Assembly (NCBI RefSeq): GCF_030272615.1
Contig: NC_081414.1
Location: 813,730,569-813,794,568 of the forward strand
Length of the DNA stretch: 64,000 bases
From: Cryptomeria japonica
Lineage: Eukaryota > Streptophyta > Pinopsida > Cupressales > Cupressaceae
Reading direction: 5' to 3'
Shown: positions 1 through 12,672 of the stretch, piece by piece
How positions within the stretch are numbered: position 1 is the stretch's first letter
Layout: each line of letters begins with the position of its first letter
The notes under the pieces: generated by a model
What the model saw: the letters and a program-made list of their open reading frames with translations, nothing else
What the model was told of the DNA's origin: nothing
The model's database searches: none
Position numbers and translations under genes: made by a program

Positions 1-605
1 ATAGCATACCTCGGTAACCCATATAGTAACTCGGTAAACCCTTCTATTTACTCTGTTCTTTGACTGTTCACTGAAAAACCTTCTCGGTGACCTCTATCTC
101 TGTAACGGTCTTCCTTCATGCATGCATACACTTCACTCATGCTGTATAAATAGATCTCTTAAAATGGTGATCCAATTCATTGCTTTGATCTTACAAACAA
201 GATTCCTCGAATGAATAACTAAACAAAATATTTTATTGGTTAGATTGTCCTTAAAATCATATACAATCTTCTGGTACAATTTCCAATGTAATTACGGTTA
301 GATGTGTCTCGATCTTGTAACATGTCTTCATATCCATGTCTAGGTTCAATGTATCTGGTAACACGTTTCACATGGTGTATGTCAGCTCGGTGTGTCATCT
401 TTACTGCTCGGTAGTCTCAAAAAGATACTCGGTAGATAGCTCGATGTATACTACGTTCTGTGACTGCTTTCCTCTGTAACCGACTAGACTATGCATAACG
501 ACTTCTCTATGTGTACCGACTGCATGATTCGGTAGTGTTAACCAACTAGAATATATAGTATGACTTTGAATATAAAAACTAATGGAAACTTGATAAGTAG
601 TAACA
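1..605 (-). mobile_element. R1 3' LTR, partial (left end outside window)
   Basis: This block repeats at 6848-7453 in the same orientation with scattered substitutions, so it is the second LTR of the element called R1 here. Read on the minus strand it starts TGTTACTACT right after a polypurine tract. By comparison with the complete copy (about 1148 bp), roughly 540 bp lie left of the window. The pentamer TCGGT or its complement occurs at least nine times in these 605 bp. Confidence 0.88.
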
Positions 606-617
606 ATCTCCCCTTTT
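606..617 (-). promoter_or_regulatory. Polypurine tract of R1
   Basis: The minus strand reads AAAAGGGGAGAT immediately before the LTR start TGTTAC. This is the expected plus-strand DNA primer position. Further minus-strand runs of the AGGGGGAG type lie upstream at about 744-750, 852-858, 923-930 and 942-950. Repeated tracts of this kind are known from Sirevirus Copia elements. Confidence 0.8.
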
Positions 618-969
618 GACATTAGTTGAGATGTTTGACAAAAACTACTTTCAAAGTCATAACTCAAAAATCTATATACTTTGCAAAATGACTATACTTT
701 AACAGTAAATACAATAGTCAATGGAATAGTATATTCAGATATACTCCCCTTATCATTATACTGCACATAACTTCTAATTTTGCATGCTCGGTTCTATGTT
801 TGTGTGCTCTGCTTACTGTCCTTGAATACTCTGCATACTCCGCTCGGTATACTCCCCCTGTATACAATACTCCGAATACTGTTTCAAAACTATATTACTC
901 AACTGTATTACCAAAACTATATCTCCCCCTATATAGTATCACTCCCCCTTTTTGACAAACATCAAAAAC
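618..969. other. R1 3' untranslated region, no gene
   Basis: No credible reading frame is seen. The stretch is AT-rich and holds the four additional purine-run copies (minus strand) mentioned for the polypurine tract. Confidence 0.6.
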
Positions 970-3900
970 TTAATTTCCATCCAGGGGCAGTAACTGATCA
1001 AAAATAGATTTATACTTCTTCTGAGCGTCGATGAGTGTGATAGAGAGTGCATCCTTTACACTTTCCATTAAAGAATTTTGTGCTTGAATATCAGCCAATA
1101 GTGATATTAAGCCATCAAGAGTGCTTCCCTCTTGTGTAGTGGATAGGTGTGTAGCTCGGTTAATCTGTTCTTGAACTGATGAAAGATGAGGAAGGAATAA
1201 TGTCTGGAGTGTCATTATGTCCATCCTGATCTTATGTTCTTCATTTCTAAGTTCCAGTTGTTGAGCCATGAGCTATTGAAGTTTGGTATAAAAATTCTGA
1301 ACTGAATTGGGCTCTGTGGTCAACTTATTTGAGAGATCGGTGATCTCTTTTTCAATTGCATCAATTTTATTCTTGATATCTTTAATGAATATAGAAAATG
1401 TACAAAGTTTCTAAAATAAATAAAGAATATGCTTGAGTTAAGGGGACAACTCAACAATGAATTTGACAAGCTTGACTTTGCCAATAGCGAGAGCTTTTTG
1501 TACCTCTTCAATCATTTTTGTAGTAAGCTCTTTGTCTTTTAGCTTGCTCAAGTACTCAGATGCATCAACTCCAGATGTTTCTATTTGATTAAGGAGTTCA
1601 TCCAGTTGAGTGTGGATGGCTGCATTGGTTGACATTGTAGCTGAAGGTAGCATATCTATTAGCAGTGTCTTCACCTTCTGAAGTAATTTACTTCTTTTGA
1701 ATGGCCATTTGTTTTTCTTGTTCGGCCTTTTCTTTTCATAGTTCACCGAAATCAATAAGTGCTTGCCCCTTTAATTTTGATATATCCACATTGGGAAACA
1801 CTATCGGTTTAGTCAAATCAACTTTGAAACTATGATTTTTCACCTTCTTCTCTTTCCCTTTGGTTGGTTGAACTAAGACAATAGCTTGAGAGGCTTGTTG
1901 ACCCTCGATAGGTTGCTCGGTAGAGGTAACACTTGGTCAGTTCCTGTAGCTACTGTGGTGTCTTTGGGTGTCTCGGTACTGGGTGTCTCAACTGCTACAT
2001 GTTCAGTACTTGATGGTGCTTGAGAGGTCTTTTCTTGAGTTGTACCTTCTGCTACTTCAGACTGGTGACCTTCGGTGCCTTGTGGTGTATCTTTAGGAGC
2101 TTCGATAGAGACAGGTTAAGTGATTGGTGGATAAGGTTGAACTTGTACTAACACGGATTCACTAGATACAAGTTTTGCATATGTAGTGCCTTCTATCATC
2201 TCCTGCTCCTATTCCTCTATATCCATGACATCTTCATCAATTTGAATAGTGTCAGCCGGGTCTTGCTTGGTAGTGTCAGGATCGTGCTTGGTGACATCAG
2301 GATCGTGCTCGGTGACATCAATAATTTCAACTTTAGATTGTTCACCAGCATCTTTTATTTTCAAGATTTCCTGCCATTTTGCTTTTGTCTCATTTTCTAC
2401 ATCAATGTATAGCCCATTCATCAATTTTAAGGCTCTTTGTTTGACAAGAAATTTAGAATTGTAGGTTGTCAAATGTTCTTTAATCTCTGCTATAGACATA
2501 TCAGGAAATAGATGGACTAGACTTCTTTCTCTGATTTGTTTCTCTGAGTCCATTGCATATTTCCACCTGTTATCAATATGTAAGTACAGTTCACTTGGAA
2601 GTGACTTTACTAGTTCTAATGGAGCTAGCGGAAACTTTAGAAGTGTACAGATGATAGCTTCTTCAATTCATCTCTTCTCATCATTATTCCTAGTCTCATA
2701 CTTGACATATCTAAAGGAACCAAATCCACCATATTCTTTTAGATTTGCATATAAGTTTTCAACACTATGTACATTTACCTTCTTGCTTTTGACAATTTGG
2801 AATTTGTTGGCATCCTCAGATTCTGTATCACTAGATTCTTTTGCCAAAATGAGTCTCTGAGTAGATTTCTTGTAGGTCTTGGTTACCTTGGGAGTAGTAA
2901 CACTCTTTTGTTTCTTACTCGGTGATGCAGCTGGTGCTCTTGTATTAGGTCTCTTTGTTGGAGGAGTCAGTAGGGCCTTTGGAATGTCCTGTTTCTTTCT
3001 TTTCAATACTTTACCCTTAGGCAGTTCGGTGCTCAATGTTATTGCTACCTCTTGAGCTTTTGATTCCTCTTCAGTGATGGCAAGAGTACCTTTGATAGGT
3101 GTGGAGGAAGATTATTCTCCGAATTTCTTAGATAATGCCTTAATCATCTTTGTAGCCTTTCTTGTAGCTTTAGGTACTACAATGCTCATTTTTACCTTTT
3201 CCTTTACTTCTTCATAAGTTCCATATCTTAGCTCAGTAGTATGCCTTGGCAATGTAAGAAATGCATCAATTTGATGTTGGGTGATATCATTGTCAATCTT
3301 GTAACCCATTGGTGGCAAATATTGAGTCCTTGGTTCCACAACATTCACTTAATAGTAATCAGTGTCTACCTCAAAGCATATATAATCTTTATATTTCTTT
3401 ACCAGCTGGGGTGGAATCCAGTACCTGTTGTGCATCTTCTCTTGAAATTTGCTGAAGTAGTCATCCATGATATCATTGAAATTATCTCACTTTCTTAATA
3501 AAGTCATTAATTTGATGGGTGATTGGTCGGTGTAGCTCCCAAACTACTTTACTGACTGATGGAAAAAATTTCTCAAAGTAGAAAAACATGCATACAAGAA
3601 GTGAACCGAACTTCAGTGTATTTGCCGAGTTGTTCTTCTTCGGCTTCCTTATTGTGTTTAGGTTCTCAAACAGGTTCTTCAATAACACTTCACATAAATC
3701 AACTTTCATTCCCTTTTTCACAATTTTATAGGCTAAGTCAACTACTGCACAGGGTACACTATTTTCCCTTGCTGATTGGAAGAAACAGTAACCAATTCCT
3801 CTAATTGCAAACTTAAGTTCTTCTTTAGTGACATTATTTAGTTTCAGTCCTTGGTAATTAGATTCTACTTTAGTTAAACTGATTAACTCCTTCTATGATA

Positions 3901-4348
3901 TCATCTTCTATGCTCATGCATGATCATAGATAGGATAACTAGTGATCACATGAATGATTTCCTTGGTGATTTTGAATGGTTGCTCCTCTAGCCACATGAA
4001 ATCATCATGAACTCTACTTAAAACAAACTTAACCTACTGGGGTTTGAACACACAGGGATAGGTTAGGGCTTCAGTTAATCCCTTGATTTTGATATGCTCG
4101 TACTTGCTATCCATTTTTCCATAAGTACGTAGCTCATTATATGTGTCACTTATCTCAACATGACCGAGTTCTTCAACACGACATTTGGTGAAGAATCTAA
4201 TATCTTTGACTAACAAGACTCGATCCGGGATGAGTGAAAAGGCAGTTTTGTCATCCGGTTCGGAGGTGACTTTAGGAGTCAAAGAGTATTTCAGAGAGGG
4301 CTTCTCTACATTCTTGACAACTATGGGATCTTGGATCTTGGGTGCCAT
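970..4348 (-). pseudogene. Extra ORF of R1, unknown function, decayed
   Basis: Consecutive minus-strand segments (4348-4034, 3721-3482, 3348-3112, 3036-2668, 2553-2209, 1755-1438, 1269-970) use only two frames, with one shift between about 3480 and 3350. They read as one former protein of about 1,100 residues broken by a few stops. The start used is the ATG at 4348 (MAPKIQDP). Residues 58-100 hold a block around GHVE (4165-4154). The middle is basic and Ser/Thr/Pro-rich. Around 2330-2240 there is an acidic repeat of the type KHDPDTTKQDP. The C-terminal third looks helical. No protease, integrase or RT motif is seen. The ORF lies after the Gag-like ORF, where Sireviruses carry an env-like gene, but I see no clear membrane segment. 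The N-terminal block resembles that of the ORF ending at 28810. Function unknown. Confidence 0.6.
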
Positions 4349-4854
4349 TTGTAAATTTAAGATAAAACTAGCAAACTATCCTTAGGGTTTGACAGTTTGC
4401 AAATGACAGACGCTTCACACTCAGTAGATAATAGCAATTTGACAAGATCGGTAAACTAGCTTAACAGTGTGATGAGATTTATGTAAATACCTTGGATTCA
4501 CTTTGAATGAGGTTTGATCGCCTTGATTCGCTCTGCTCTGCTCTATTGAAAACTTGGTGAATGAAAATGACCACGAAAATACCTTTAAGTACACAAAATA
4601 CCTTATCAGGCTCCGTGTGGGTTAGGTCAAAAATATTAAATGCACTCAATTCACCTTTAACCGATTTACTCCTTTTTTTTTGTTTTAATCGAGTAATCAA
4701 ATTTCCTTCATTTACCGACTTGACAGGCTTCCTGTATTCACCGATTTGATAGGTTTCCTGTTAAGTACTTTTGATAGAATTTCAAACTTACTAATGCATC
4801 TTAACTATGCAGATTTTGAATTTAGTACATAATAGAATAAGAACTGTTATGATT
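4349..4854. other. Spacer between R1 ORFs, no gene
   Basis: About 500 bp between the Gag-like and extra ORFs. Short frames occur on both strands, but none has recognisable content. It may hold a splice acceptor or internal promoter for the extra ORF, but nothing in the sequence decides this. Confidence 0.45.
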
Positions 4855-6243
4855 TTAACCTTCAGAGAATGCAGTCCCTTCATACCTTTGTTGATTCATT
4901 GGAATAGGTGCACCTAACTCGGTAGGTAAGGTGCTTTCTTCATTTGACATGATTTCTTTCTTTTTCCAAATAATCTTTAATTTTTCTTTTATCTCTTCAG
5001 TGTCTCTTCTAGGTTGATCTCTGCAATCTCCAGCCAAGTGTCCAACTTTGTGACAATGAAAACATGCCATACCAGGATTTCTCCATGATCTTTGGTTGTT
5101 CATTCCAAACCTTATAAAATAGTTGGCACTAATATGTCCATATCTTCCACAACATTCGCACCATATCCTTGTATTCTAATGCCATGGTACTACTGCATAT
5201 TATCGGTAAGGATTTGTGTGAGTTCGGTAACCTCTAGTGTTTTCTCGGTGTGCAGATCACATGTAGTTCTTTTGCTTAAGCCAACACTTCTTGGTACTAT
5301 GTCCATATCTATTGTAGTTTCTACAAAACCCTTTGAATTTTGCCTTCTGATAATTGTTAACAGACTTTGTCCTACATTGATTAGATGTGTGACCATATTT
5401 ATTGCAATTGTAACAATAACCATTGGACTAAGTGATATTCGGTTGCTTACCTTTTCTGATTTGGCATATGTTGGCAGTATGACCTTGATTTCCACAGTAG
5501 TAGCAAATAGGCTTCTTTCTTTTGATGTTATTCCTGTTTCTAGCTTGCTTTGATGATTCTCCTCTCTCAGTAGTATGAATTCCTTTCTCGGTAGATTCTT
5601 TTCCTTTGTAACTGAGTCCTACATCTTTGTTGGGTCTTCTTGTATTCAGTTGCTCATCCAACATATTTGATGCTTCATAACTCTTCTTCAATGTTTCTTT
5701 GGATTTCTTCTCTATTTCAAGTTCATTGGTCAACCTTGATACTTCAAGTTTCAATGCTTGGTTTTCATCATTCTTCAGAATTGCTTCATGATGTGCATAA
5801 CCTAGTTGATCTATCATATTTTGTTGAATCCCAGTTAACCTTGCAATTTCATCATTCTTATCAGATACCAAGACTTCAAGTTGTTGTTTCTCTCTTTGTA
5901 GATCTCTTTCTTTATCCTCAACTGTCCTTAATGCATCTAGATTTTCAGTTATCTGTGTACTGAAATGTTCATGTTCTCTTTTCATTGATTTTGGTTGATC
6001 AACCAATGCTTTGTTATTTTCTTTCAATACTCCAATCATTTCTTCAATTTCTTTAGATATAATGTTCTCAGATGATGTCTTAATTTGTTCCACTAACTCT
6101 TGAGAATCCTGCAAGTCATTAGATAATCTTCTTACTTTCAGAGATTTTTGCATTTTCCTTTGCATGTCTGCAATCACTTGATTAGCATGATCCAGCTCTT
6201 CTTGCAGATACACAATCCCCCAAGATTGTTTATAGCCTTCCAT
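4855..6243 (-). pseudogene. Gag-like coiled coil with five CCHC zinc knuckles (R1)
   Basis: One minus-strand frame runs from the ATG at 6243, about 48 bp after the primer site, to the stop near 4855, with about four internal stops (the first at 5428-5430). The first 200 or so residues are a charged, heptad-rich coiled coil. Five CCHC-type knuckles follow: CYYCGNQGHTANIC (5505-5463), CYNCNKYGHTSNQC (5415-5374), CRNYNRYGHSTKKC (5325-5284, second Cys is Tyr), CECCGRYGHISANY (5160-5119, last Cys is Tyr) and CFHCHKVGHLAGDC (5064-5023). Knuckles bind nucleic acid in Gag proteins. The usual Copia Gag core before the coil is missing, so this is either a derived or a truncated Gag. An upstream ATG at 6459 lies inside the LTR and is not favoured. 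Confidence 0.72.
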
Positions 6244-6290
6244 TGATAAGATCTTTCTCTTTAGGTAGTTAAACCCTTTTCCAAGATTCA

Positions 6291-6303
6291 AGCTCTGATA
6301 CCA
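6291..6303 (-). promoter_or_regulatory. Primer-binding site (initiator Met tRNA) of R1
   Basis: The minus strand reads TGGTATCAGAGCT, complementary to the 3' end of plant initiator tRNA-Met. It sits two bases inside the LTR boundary. This fixes the element's direction as minus. Confidence 0.92.
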
Positions 6304-6305
6304 AT

Positions 6306-7453
6306 TGTTAGGCCCAACATGGAAAGCTAATGTATTAACAGGGGAGGGGTGAATCCGTACTCCAAAACTTTTCTTGAATAATAACTTTACTGTTATGCAT
6401 AAACAGAATAGTGTAGTAACATAAAATAAAGTTAAAACAAATAGATAACAATCATACATGATTCACTCCATAACACATATATTTTGGTTATGCAGAAACT
6501 CTTGGTTAGAGAGAAAAAATACGATGGGGATGGCACCCACAACTTCACTACTGCAATAATAAAGAATGCTCGGTTAGAGATACATTTAGCTATTTCCGAT
6601 AGCTTGCCCTGTTAGGAGTAACAAGATCTATTAGATCTACCTTGCTAAAGGATTTTACAACATTTATTTTGAATGCTGCACCTGGTTAGAGGCTTTACAA
6701 TTTATAGACTTGATTAGAGTCTTTTACCTTGTTAAAGGTTTCTCTTTCAACTTCACAATATTACAATAAAATCATTACAAATATCTGCAACTTTACATCT
6801 GAAATGTTATAGCAGATTCTATGTGCTTAGAATAGATTACCTTGCTTATAGCATACCTCGGTAACCCATATAGTAACTCGGTAAACCCTTCTGTTTACTC
6901 TATTCTTCGATTGTTCACTGAAAACCTTCTTAGTGACCTTTGTGCCTCTGTAACAGTCTTCCTTCATGCATACATAAACTTCACTCATGCTGTATAAATA
7001 GATCTCTTAAAATGGTGATCCAATTCATTGCTTTGATCTTACAAACAAGATTCCTCTAATGAATAACTAAACAAAATATTTCATTGGTTAGATTGTCCTT
7101 AAAATCATACACAATCTTTTGGTGCAATTTCCAATGTAATAACGGTTAGATGTGTCTCGATCTTGTAACACATCTTCATATGCATGTCCAGGTTCAATGT
7201 ATTTGGTAACACATTTCACTTGGTGTATGTCAACTCGGTGTGTCATCTTTACTGCTCGGTAGTCTCAAAAAGATACTCGGTAGACAGCTCAGTGTATACT
7301 GCGTTCTGTGACTGCTTTCCTCTGTAACCGACTAGATTGTGCATACCGACTTCTCTATGTGTACAGACTGCATGATTCGGTAGTGTTAATCGACTAGAAT
7401 ATATAGTATGACTTTGAATATAAAAACTAATGGAAACTTGATAAGTAGTAATA
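6306..7453 (-). mobile_element. R1 5' LTR
   Basis: A complete LTR of about 1148 bp bounded by TGTTA and TAACA (TAATA here, one mutation; TAACA in the other copy). Its right half matches 1-605. The minus strand carries the C-rich phrase ATTCACCCCTCCCC near its 3' end, common in plant Copia LTRs. The five bases after the right end are gttca; the matching target duplication lies outside the window. Confidence 0.88.
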
Positions 7454-10400
7454 GTTCATATCCTCAAATAAGCCTCTATACATATAAAGGCATCACAACT
7501 AGTTTCTCACCATGGTTTGGATCATTGGGTATATCATAATACATTTGTTTCTAGGCGTCGGGCAAAATCCTACCCCTAGCTAGGGGCAAAATTTTTGATC
7601 ATTTTGAGCTTAATCAAATAGGTAGAACAATAGTTATCCAACTCTTTTCAAGAGAAACTGAGACACATCCAACATTGAACACATGATCAAATTATCACCC
7701 ATCAAACTATCACATGTCAGTCTAAGAATCACTAGTGTAGGAGCACCTAGTTTTGAGTCTAGTTTCTTCATTTTGGTGTGTTTATTTTTTGGGTGGTTTG
7801 GAGTGGTGAATAAGAGTATTCTCTTAGGTATTCATATGTTTTTTAATGCTTTGGAAGGTTGAATTTCCTTAGGACAATGCATTTGCTCAATTTTGGCTTA
7901 TAAGCCCTTGTAAGCCTAAAATGGCAAAATCTTGCATTTTGATGAAAAATGCCTTGAATAGACTTTTTTGGAATTAGGACATGTCAATGTAATGGATTTT
8001 AGTCATCTTAGATGTTTTGGAGGAGAAAAATAAGCATGTAAGACAAAAATGCACTTTTTGGCAAAAGTTGTCAAAGTTGCCTGACAACTTTTTGCATTTT
8101 TGAGCAAAGGGTTAGTTAGGAAACTGATGGAGAGTTATTTAGGAAAAAAATGGCATATAAAATCCCTAAGAATGAATTTAATGAGGTTGTTGAATGCCTG
8201 GAGTTGATTGGAATACAATTTGAGATCAATTTTGAAGTTTTACATTGCATTTTTCAAGAATTAGAGCACCAATCCATACTTAATGGATTGATTGCATTGC
8301 TGTACTTTGTTTGTTGTTTTGTACATGTTCTTGTAGTGCTCAGGAAGTAATTTGATTAGTTTATTTGTAGGTTTTAATTGAGTTTTCAATTTTGCAAGCT
8401 CTCGGTCTGAGAAAGGGTTTGAGAGGGCCAAACATGGTTCCGGCTTGAAGTCCTTTGAGTTCTTCTTAATAGCCCTTGTGAATCAAGCCATGGAACCTTT
8501 TTACAGTGTATATAGCTTTTATTTTCCTTTAGAGGTCATTGAAAGGCCAATGAGCATCATTTCCTAAGCGAGCTCAGTCATAGTCCGGTTAGAAAATGAA
8601 TGAGATGATGTAAGTGTTTGCAGGAATGAGCAGGGTTGGAGTTGCAGAGTGTTTGGGATGAACAAGTGATGTGCAGAAGAACATATGTGTGAGTTTGGAA
8701 GTGTGGAAGATCAAGGAAAACACCTAACCCTTGGAAAAGGATCAAAACAAGCATTTCTCAGGTTCAGGTTCCGTACCTATATGTTTAGACTAAGATTCCT
8801 AAATTCAGAAATTGGAAAGTAATTCCAAAAGGGTATCCTGATCAACAAAGAGTTTGTGTGGGTCTCTGGAGAAACATTGAGAAACTCCACAAAAATCGAT
8901 TAGGTAGGGCTAATTGGGGCTCTAGAGCTACTAAGCCTAGAAAATAGGAAAGGGAAGGAGCGATGGGGAAATGAATCAAACCCTCACTTAAAACTAGTTG
9001 GTTACCCTTGGAAAACATCACAAACACCTACTACAACCTCTGCAAGCATTTTTTATGAGTTTGAGAGTGTAAGGTTGGATTTACCTTTGTGAATCTCAAC
9101 CATGCCTGAACAACTAGTGAGCACATATTGATTGGGAGCACTCTTAGAGAGTTGTGGTGTCTAAATTGAATTTGAGACTAGATAAACAATGAAGGGAGCC
9201 CACTAGGACAACACCTGACTGCCCTTAGGAAAGGAATTAACTTTCAATGAGTATACCTCCCCATAAATCACACACTTTTCAATGGATGATATCTTTTGAT
9301 TAATGATTTTAACACTTTGGTTCAACTTTTATATCTTGATTTTCACTATCATGATTTCTGAGTGCCTCCAGGATGTCTCTAACTAGATGAACAATGATGG
9401 AACATGATATTTTTTCTTGTCTGTTGTTTGTAAATTACCAATTAATATATGCAAATTTATCTCAAGACATGATCATCAGACTATCATCAAAGACATTTCC
9501 TATCTGCATATAGAAATAGTTAATATTTCTTGTTTTACACAAGCAAGACTTAGGTCATCTTGGTTTAATTATACCTCGATGCTTGTGCTAACTTGCAATA
9601 TCAAAATCTAGGAAAGTAGTGTTGAGGTCATCATGGTTAAATTATACCATTGATGTTTGCACTCACTTCCCATATTTTAAAAAGTTCAATGATGATAAAA
9701 AAAGCAATAACCCAGTGACTGGTCCAATCACAACATTGCATTTCATTTGCATTTAGCTTGCATTTTATTCTTGCATAGGATCACACAAGCTCATCTTATC
9801 CAAGGCCAAATCTATCGCAAGAATCATCAATGCATCATCATAGGTGTATACACAATCAGAATGATGACTCATCTCTCTCTAGATATTGTCGACCCAATGC
9901 GAATCTTATGCTACTCCCTCAAATATGCCTACATGAACACATCTGAATCTTCCAGCAACATGATATCAACAAAATGTCAGTTCTTTATCCAATCAATCTT
10001 ATCAATTCTATCAATCCATCACATCTAATCCATTCTATCATGTCTTATATAGGATGTATCTTTCCTGGAACTGGACATTTTGATCAAGTCTTATACAGGA
10101 TATATCATTCCTGAAACCAGACGCTTTGATCATCTTTGTCTTATACAAGAGGTGTCATTCCTGAAACCAGACTAGATGTCGATGTCATCAATCTAATCAA
10201 TCTTATCAATTCAATCTAGCTCTATCAATCATCACATCGAGAACCACATCATAGTGATAGAAGAACTCACACTTTCATCAATCAATGTTGCAAAAATCAA
10301 ATCATTTATAATCGGGAAATCAGTTTCGCAAAGATTCAAACACTCCAAAGGTCAATTATCTCAATTAATCTCCTGAGGGGGCATCATCGTATCACAATTT

Positions 10401-10494
10401 ATCAATCAATGTTTGGGGCATCCTATCGAACCAATATCACATCAACATCATCAAAATGAGATTATTCATTGAATCAACACATCATCACACCTCG
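7454..10494. other. Internal remnant of a plus-strand gypsy element, no intact gene
   Basis: No reading frame here has recognisable content. Close to its right end, the phrase around 10360-10385 matches, in reverse complement, sequence just inside the 3' ends of the two minus-strand Tat-like elements (35166-35181 and 56548-56565). The stretch is therefore probably the 3' part of an older plus-strand relative, cut on the left by R1. Confidence 0.5.
10042..10175 (+). repeat. Three tandem 46-50 bp units
   Basis: Units start at about 10042, 10088 and 10138 and share the core GTCTTATA.AGG...TCATTCCTG.AAC.AGAC. Small arrays of this type are common in the 3' untranslated parts of Tat-group gypsy elements. 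Confidence 0.75.
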
Positions 10495-10513
10495 CTTCAA
10501 AGAGGGGCAAAAT
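10495..10513 (+). promoter_or_regulatory. Polypurine tract, plus-strand gypsy
   Basis: CTTCAAAGAGGGGCAAAAT precedes an LTR-like start. The same AAAGAGGGGCAAA tract occurs on the minus strand at 35066-35080 and 56456-56470, so three elements of one group are present. Confidence 0.75.
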
Positions 10514-11579
10514 TAATACACCTAAAAAGGTTTGAAGATAATTAATTAAATAAGCAATTATTTAATTAATCATCCTTCCCAATTTATTTGAATTCATTAG
10601 CAATTTGATTAAATTTCCCATTCATCTACTTATTAATAAATCTAAGGATTTATCTAATAAGTTCATTTCAATAGTCCTCTTTGATTAATTAATCTAAATT
10701 GATTACTCCTCCCCCCATTTAATTCATTTCTTTTAATCCGCTAATTAATTAAAACAAATCAATTTATGAGTTGTTGAAAGTTAATTAGCCTTTTCTTATT
10801 ATTTGAATTTTTAAATTCAAATTTCCCACATGCCTCCTAACTCTTAACCACCTAACCTAACCACCCCCCTAACCTTACCCATTCCATATAATCTTGGGTT
10901 TAGCTAACTTTATCCCAACCTCCTCATCCTAACCTCCTTATCCCAACCTTCTATGGGTTGGAAATTATCCCCCTAAGATACATGGCACTTATGCCACATG
11001 TCTCCTCCCTTGGACACTTGCCCTCTTGTGAGAAAGATTCCTTGACACTTTTCACCACATAGATGACAAGTGTCCCTCCCTCCAACCTCTTCTCCAACCT
11101 CCTCCAATTTGACCCTTGATATCTTCAAACTCAGTCTTGACCGTTGATTCTTGCCACCTCACCCCTGGCCTTGGAAATCCTATAAATATCCCCCATTTTG
11201 GAGCACAAAGGATCCCATATCATATAATTTTAAGCATTGTTATTATAGGAAATTGTATCGTAGATCTAGCTTAATTTGATCATCTTCTAGCTTAATTGCA
11301 TCATCATTTAGCATAATAAATGCATATCATTAGCATAATTAGCTTCTTGGATCAATCTAGTTTAATCATATATTTATCTATCTTGCATATCATATCATTT
11401 TAAATCATTCGTCTTGGTGTAGTCAAGTCACTGGTATTGCTCATCTAGATCTGAGAGCAAATCCAGACTCACATCTCTTAGTAGACAATAGGTCGCTTTG
11501 TCATGGTTTATCTTTCATTTGATTTCAATTTTCTAACCATGCTTGTAATGATCTATTGAGTATTTGTGTTGTAGCTACA
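10514..11579 (+). mobile_element. 3' LTR of plus-strand Tat-like gypsy (ends approximate)
   Basis: The start TAATACACCTAAAA corresponds to TGTACACACCTAAAA of the LTR ending at 56455, with the TG mutated. The block holds AT-rich ATTAATTAAATAA segments like the other LTRs of this group. It may end at GTAGCTACA (11579). The end is inferred from the terminal CA only. Confidence 0.55.
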
Positions 11580-12672
11580 GGTACCCTACTTCACACACAC
11601 GAAAACAACAACACGTTATCCAATTTCCACAATCACCAAAGAAAAAGGTAGAGTATTCAAAGTCAGTTGGACCCAAAATGATCATATCCAATACACATCT
11701 TTGGAGCACACCTACATGTGCTGAATTAGTATAACAAAGATACGTACATGAATAACATAAATACAAAAAATTATCAACAAAACTAGAAATGTGGAGAAAC
11801 ATAGAGCACTACAACCTCTACTAGAAAACATCATTACTGCATAGACATCTAGAGTACAACTTTTAGACCTCCAAAACATGAAAGTAATATCTCAAGGAAA
11901 TATCGAACAACATATCAACATATCAGCAATGTAGAGGAAAACCAAACATTGAAACATATAATTAGTATGTTGACATCAATAATAACCATACTGTCATGTC
12001 AAACATCTTCACATTTGCAACAAACCTTTGTAAGGAAGACTTTAAAATTGTTCATGTTACAATTTCCTCTCACTATCATGGGTGTATGTGTCATCTTTGT
12101 AAAAATTCAAGCTAGCTTTATCTATAAACTTATGCTACTCATGAACAAAAGGTTTTTACTAATTTTTTGATTGAATATCAAACATTTAATGCTTTTATAA
12201 TCTTGTACTAATGTTAGTGGAAAAAATAAAAAAATGAGAATTTCCTAGTTGTATAGAGAATCTCTAGTGTGTACCTTCTCTTGTAATTATTAGATAAGGC
12301 TAAAAAGTCTTTCCACTCTTTGCATACATTTTTACATAATAGTTATGTAGTATATTAGTTGAAAACTTTATATTAGAGAGTATTCCTCTACATAATTAAC
12401 AAGTTAACTATTGACTATTCTAATAAAATGTTGATCCACCTATTCTTATTCTATTAATATTTGATAATTTATAATTATCTTGAAATTAAAAGAAATTTAA
12501 TAAATATTTTTAATATATGTTTTTGTAATTATTTTTAATTATTGACTTTTGTTATAGCTTGAGAGATATAATGATCATGGAATTTAAAAAATCAATGGAA
12601 ATGTTGTAATGTACGTTTCTAATTTTGATCGTATAATTTTTTTTATCAATGTTTTGAATCATATTTCTATAA
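11580..12672. other. AT-rich sequence, nothing recognised
   Basis: Short frames occur on both strands, but none has a domain, repeat or element boundary that I can recognise. Confidence 0.5.

Noticed and set aside
8150-8350. Plus-strand frame of 66 codons with a hydrophobic C-terminus
   Set aside because: Short, isolated and without similarity to anything else in the window. It is located in an untranslated gypsy remnant.
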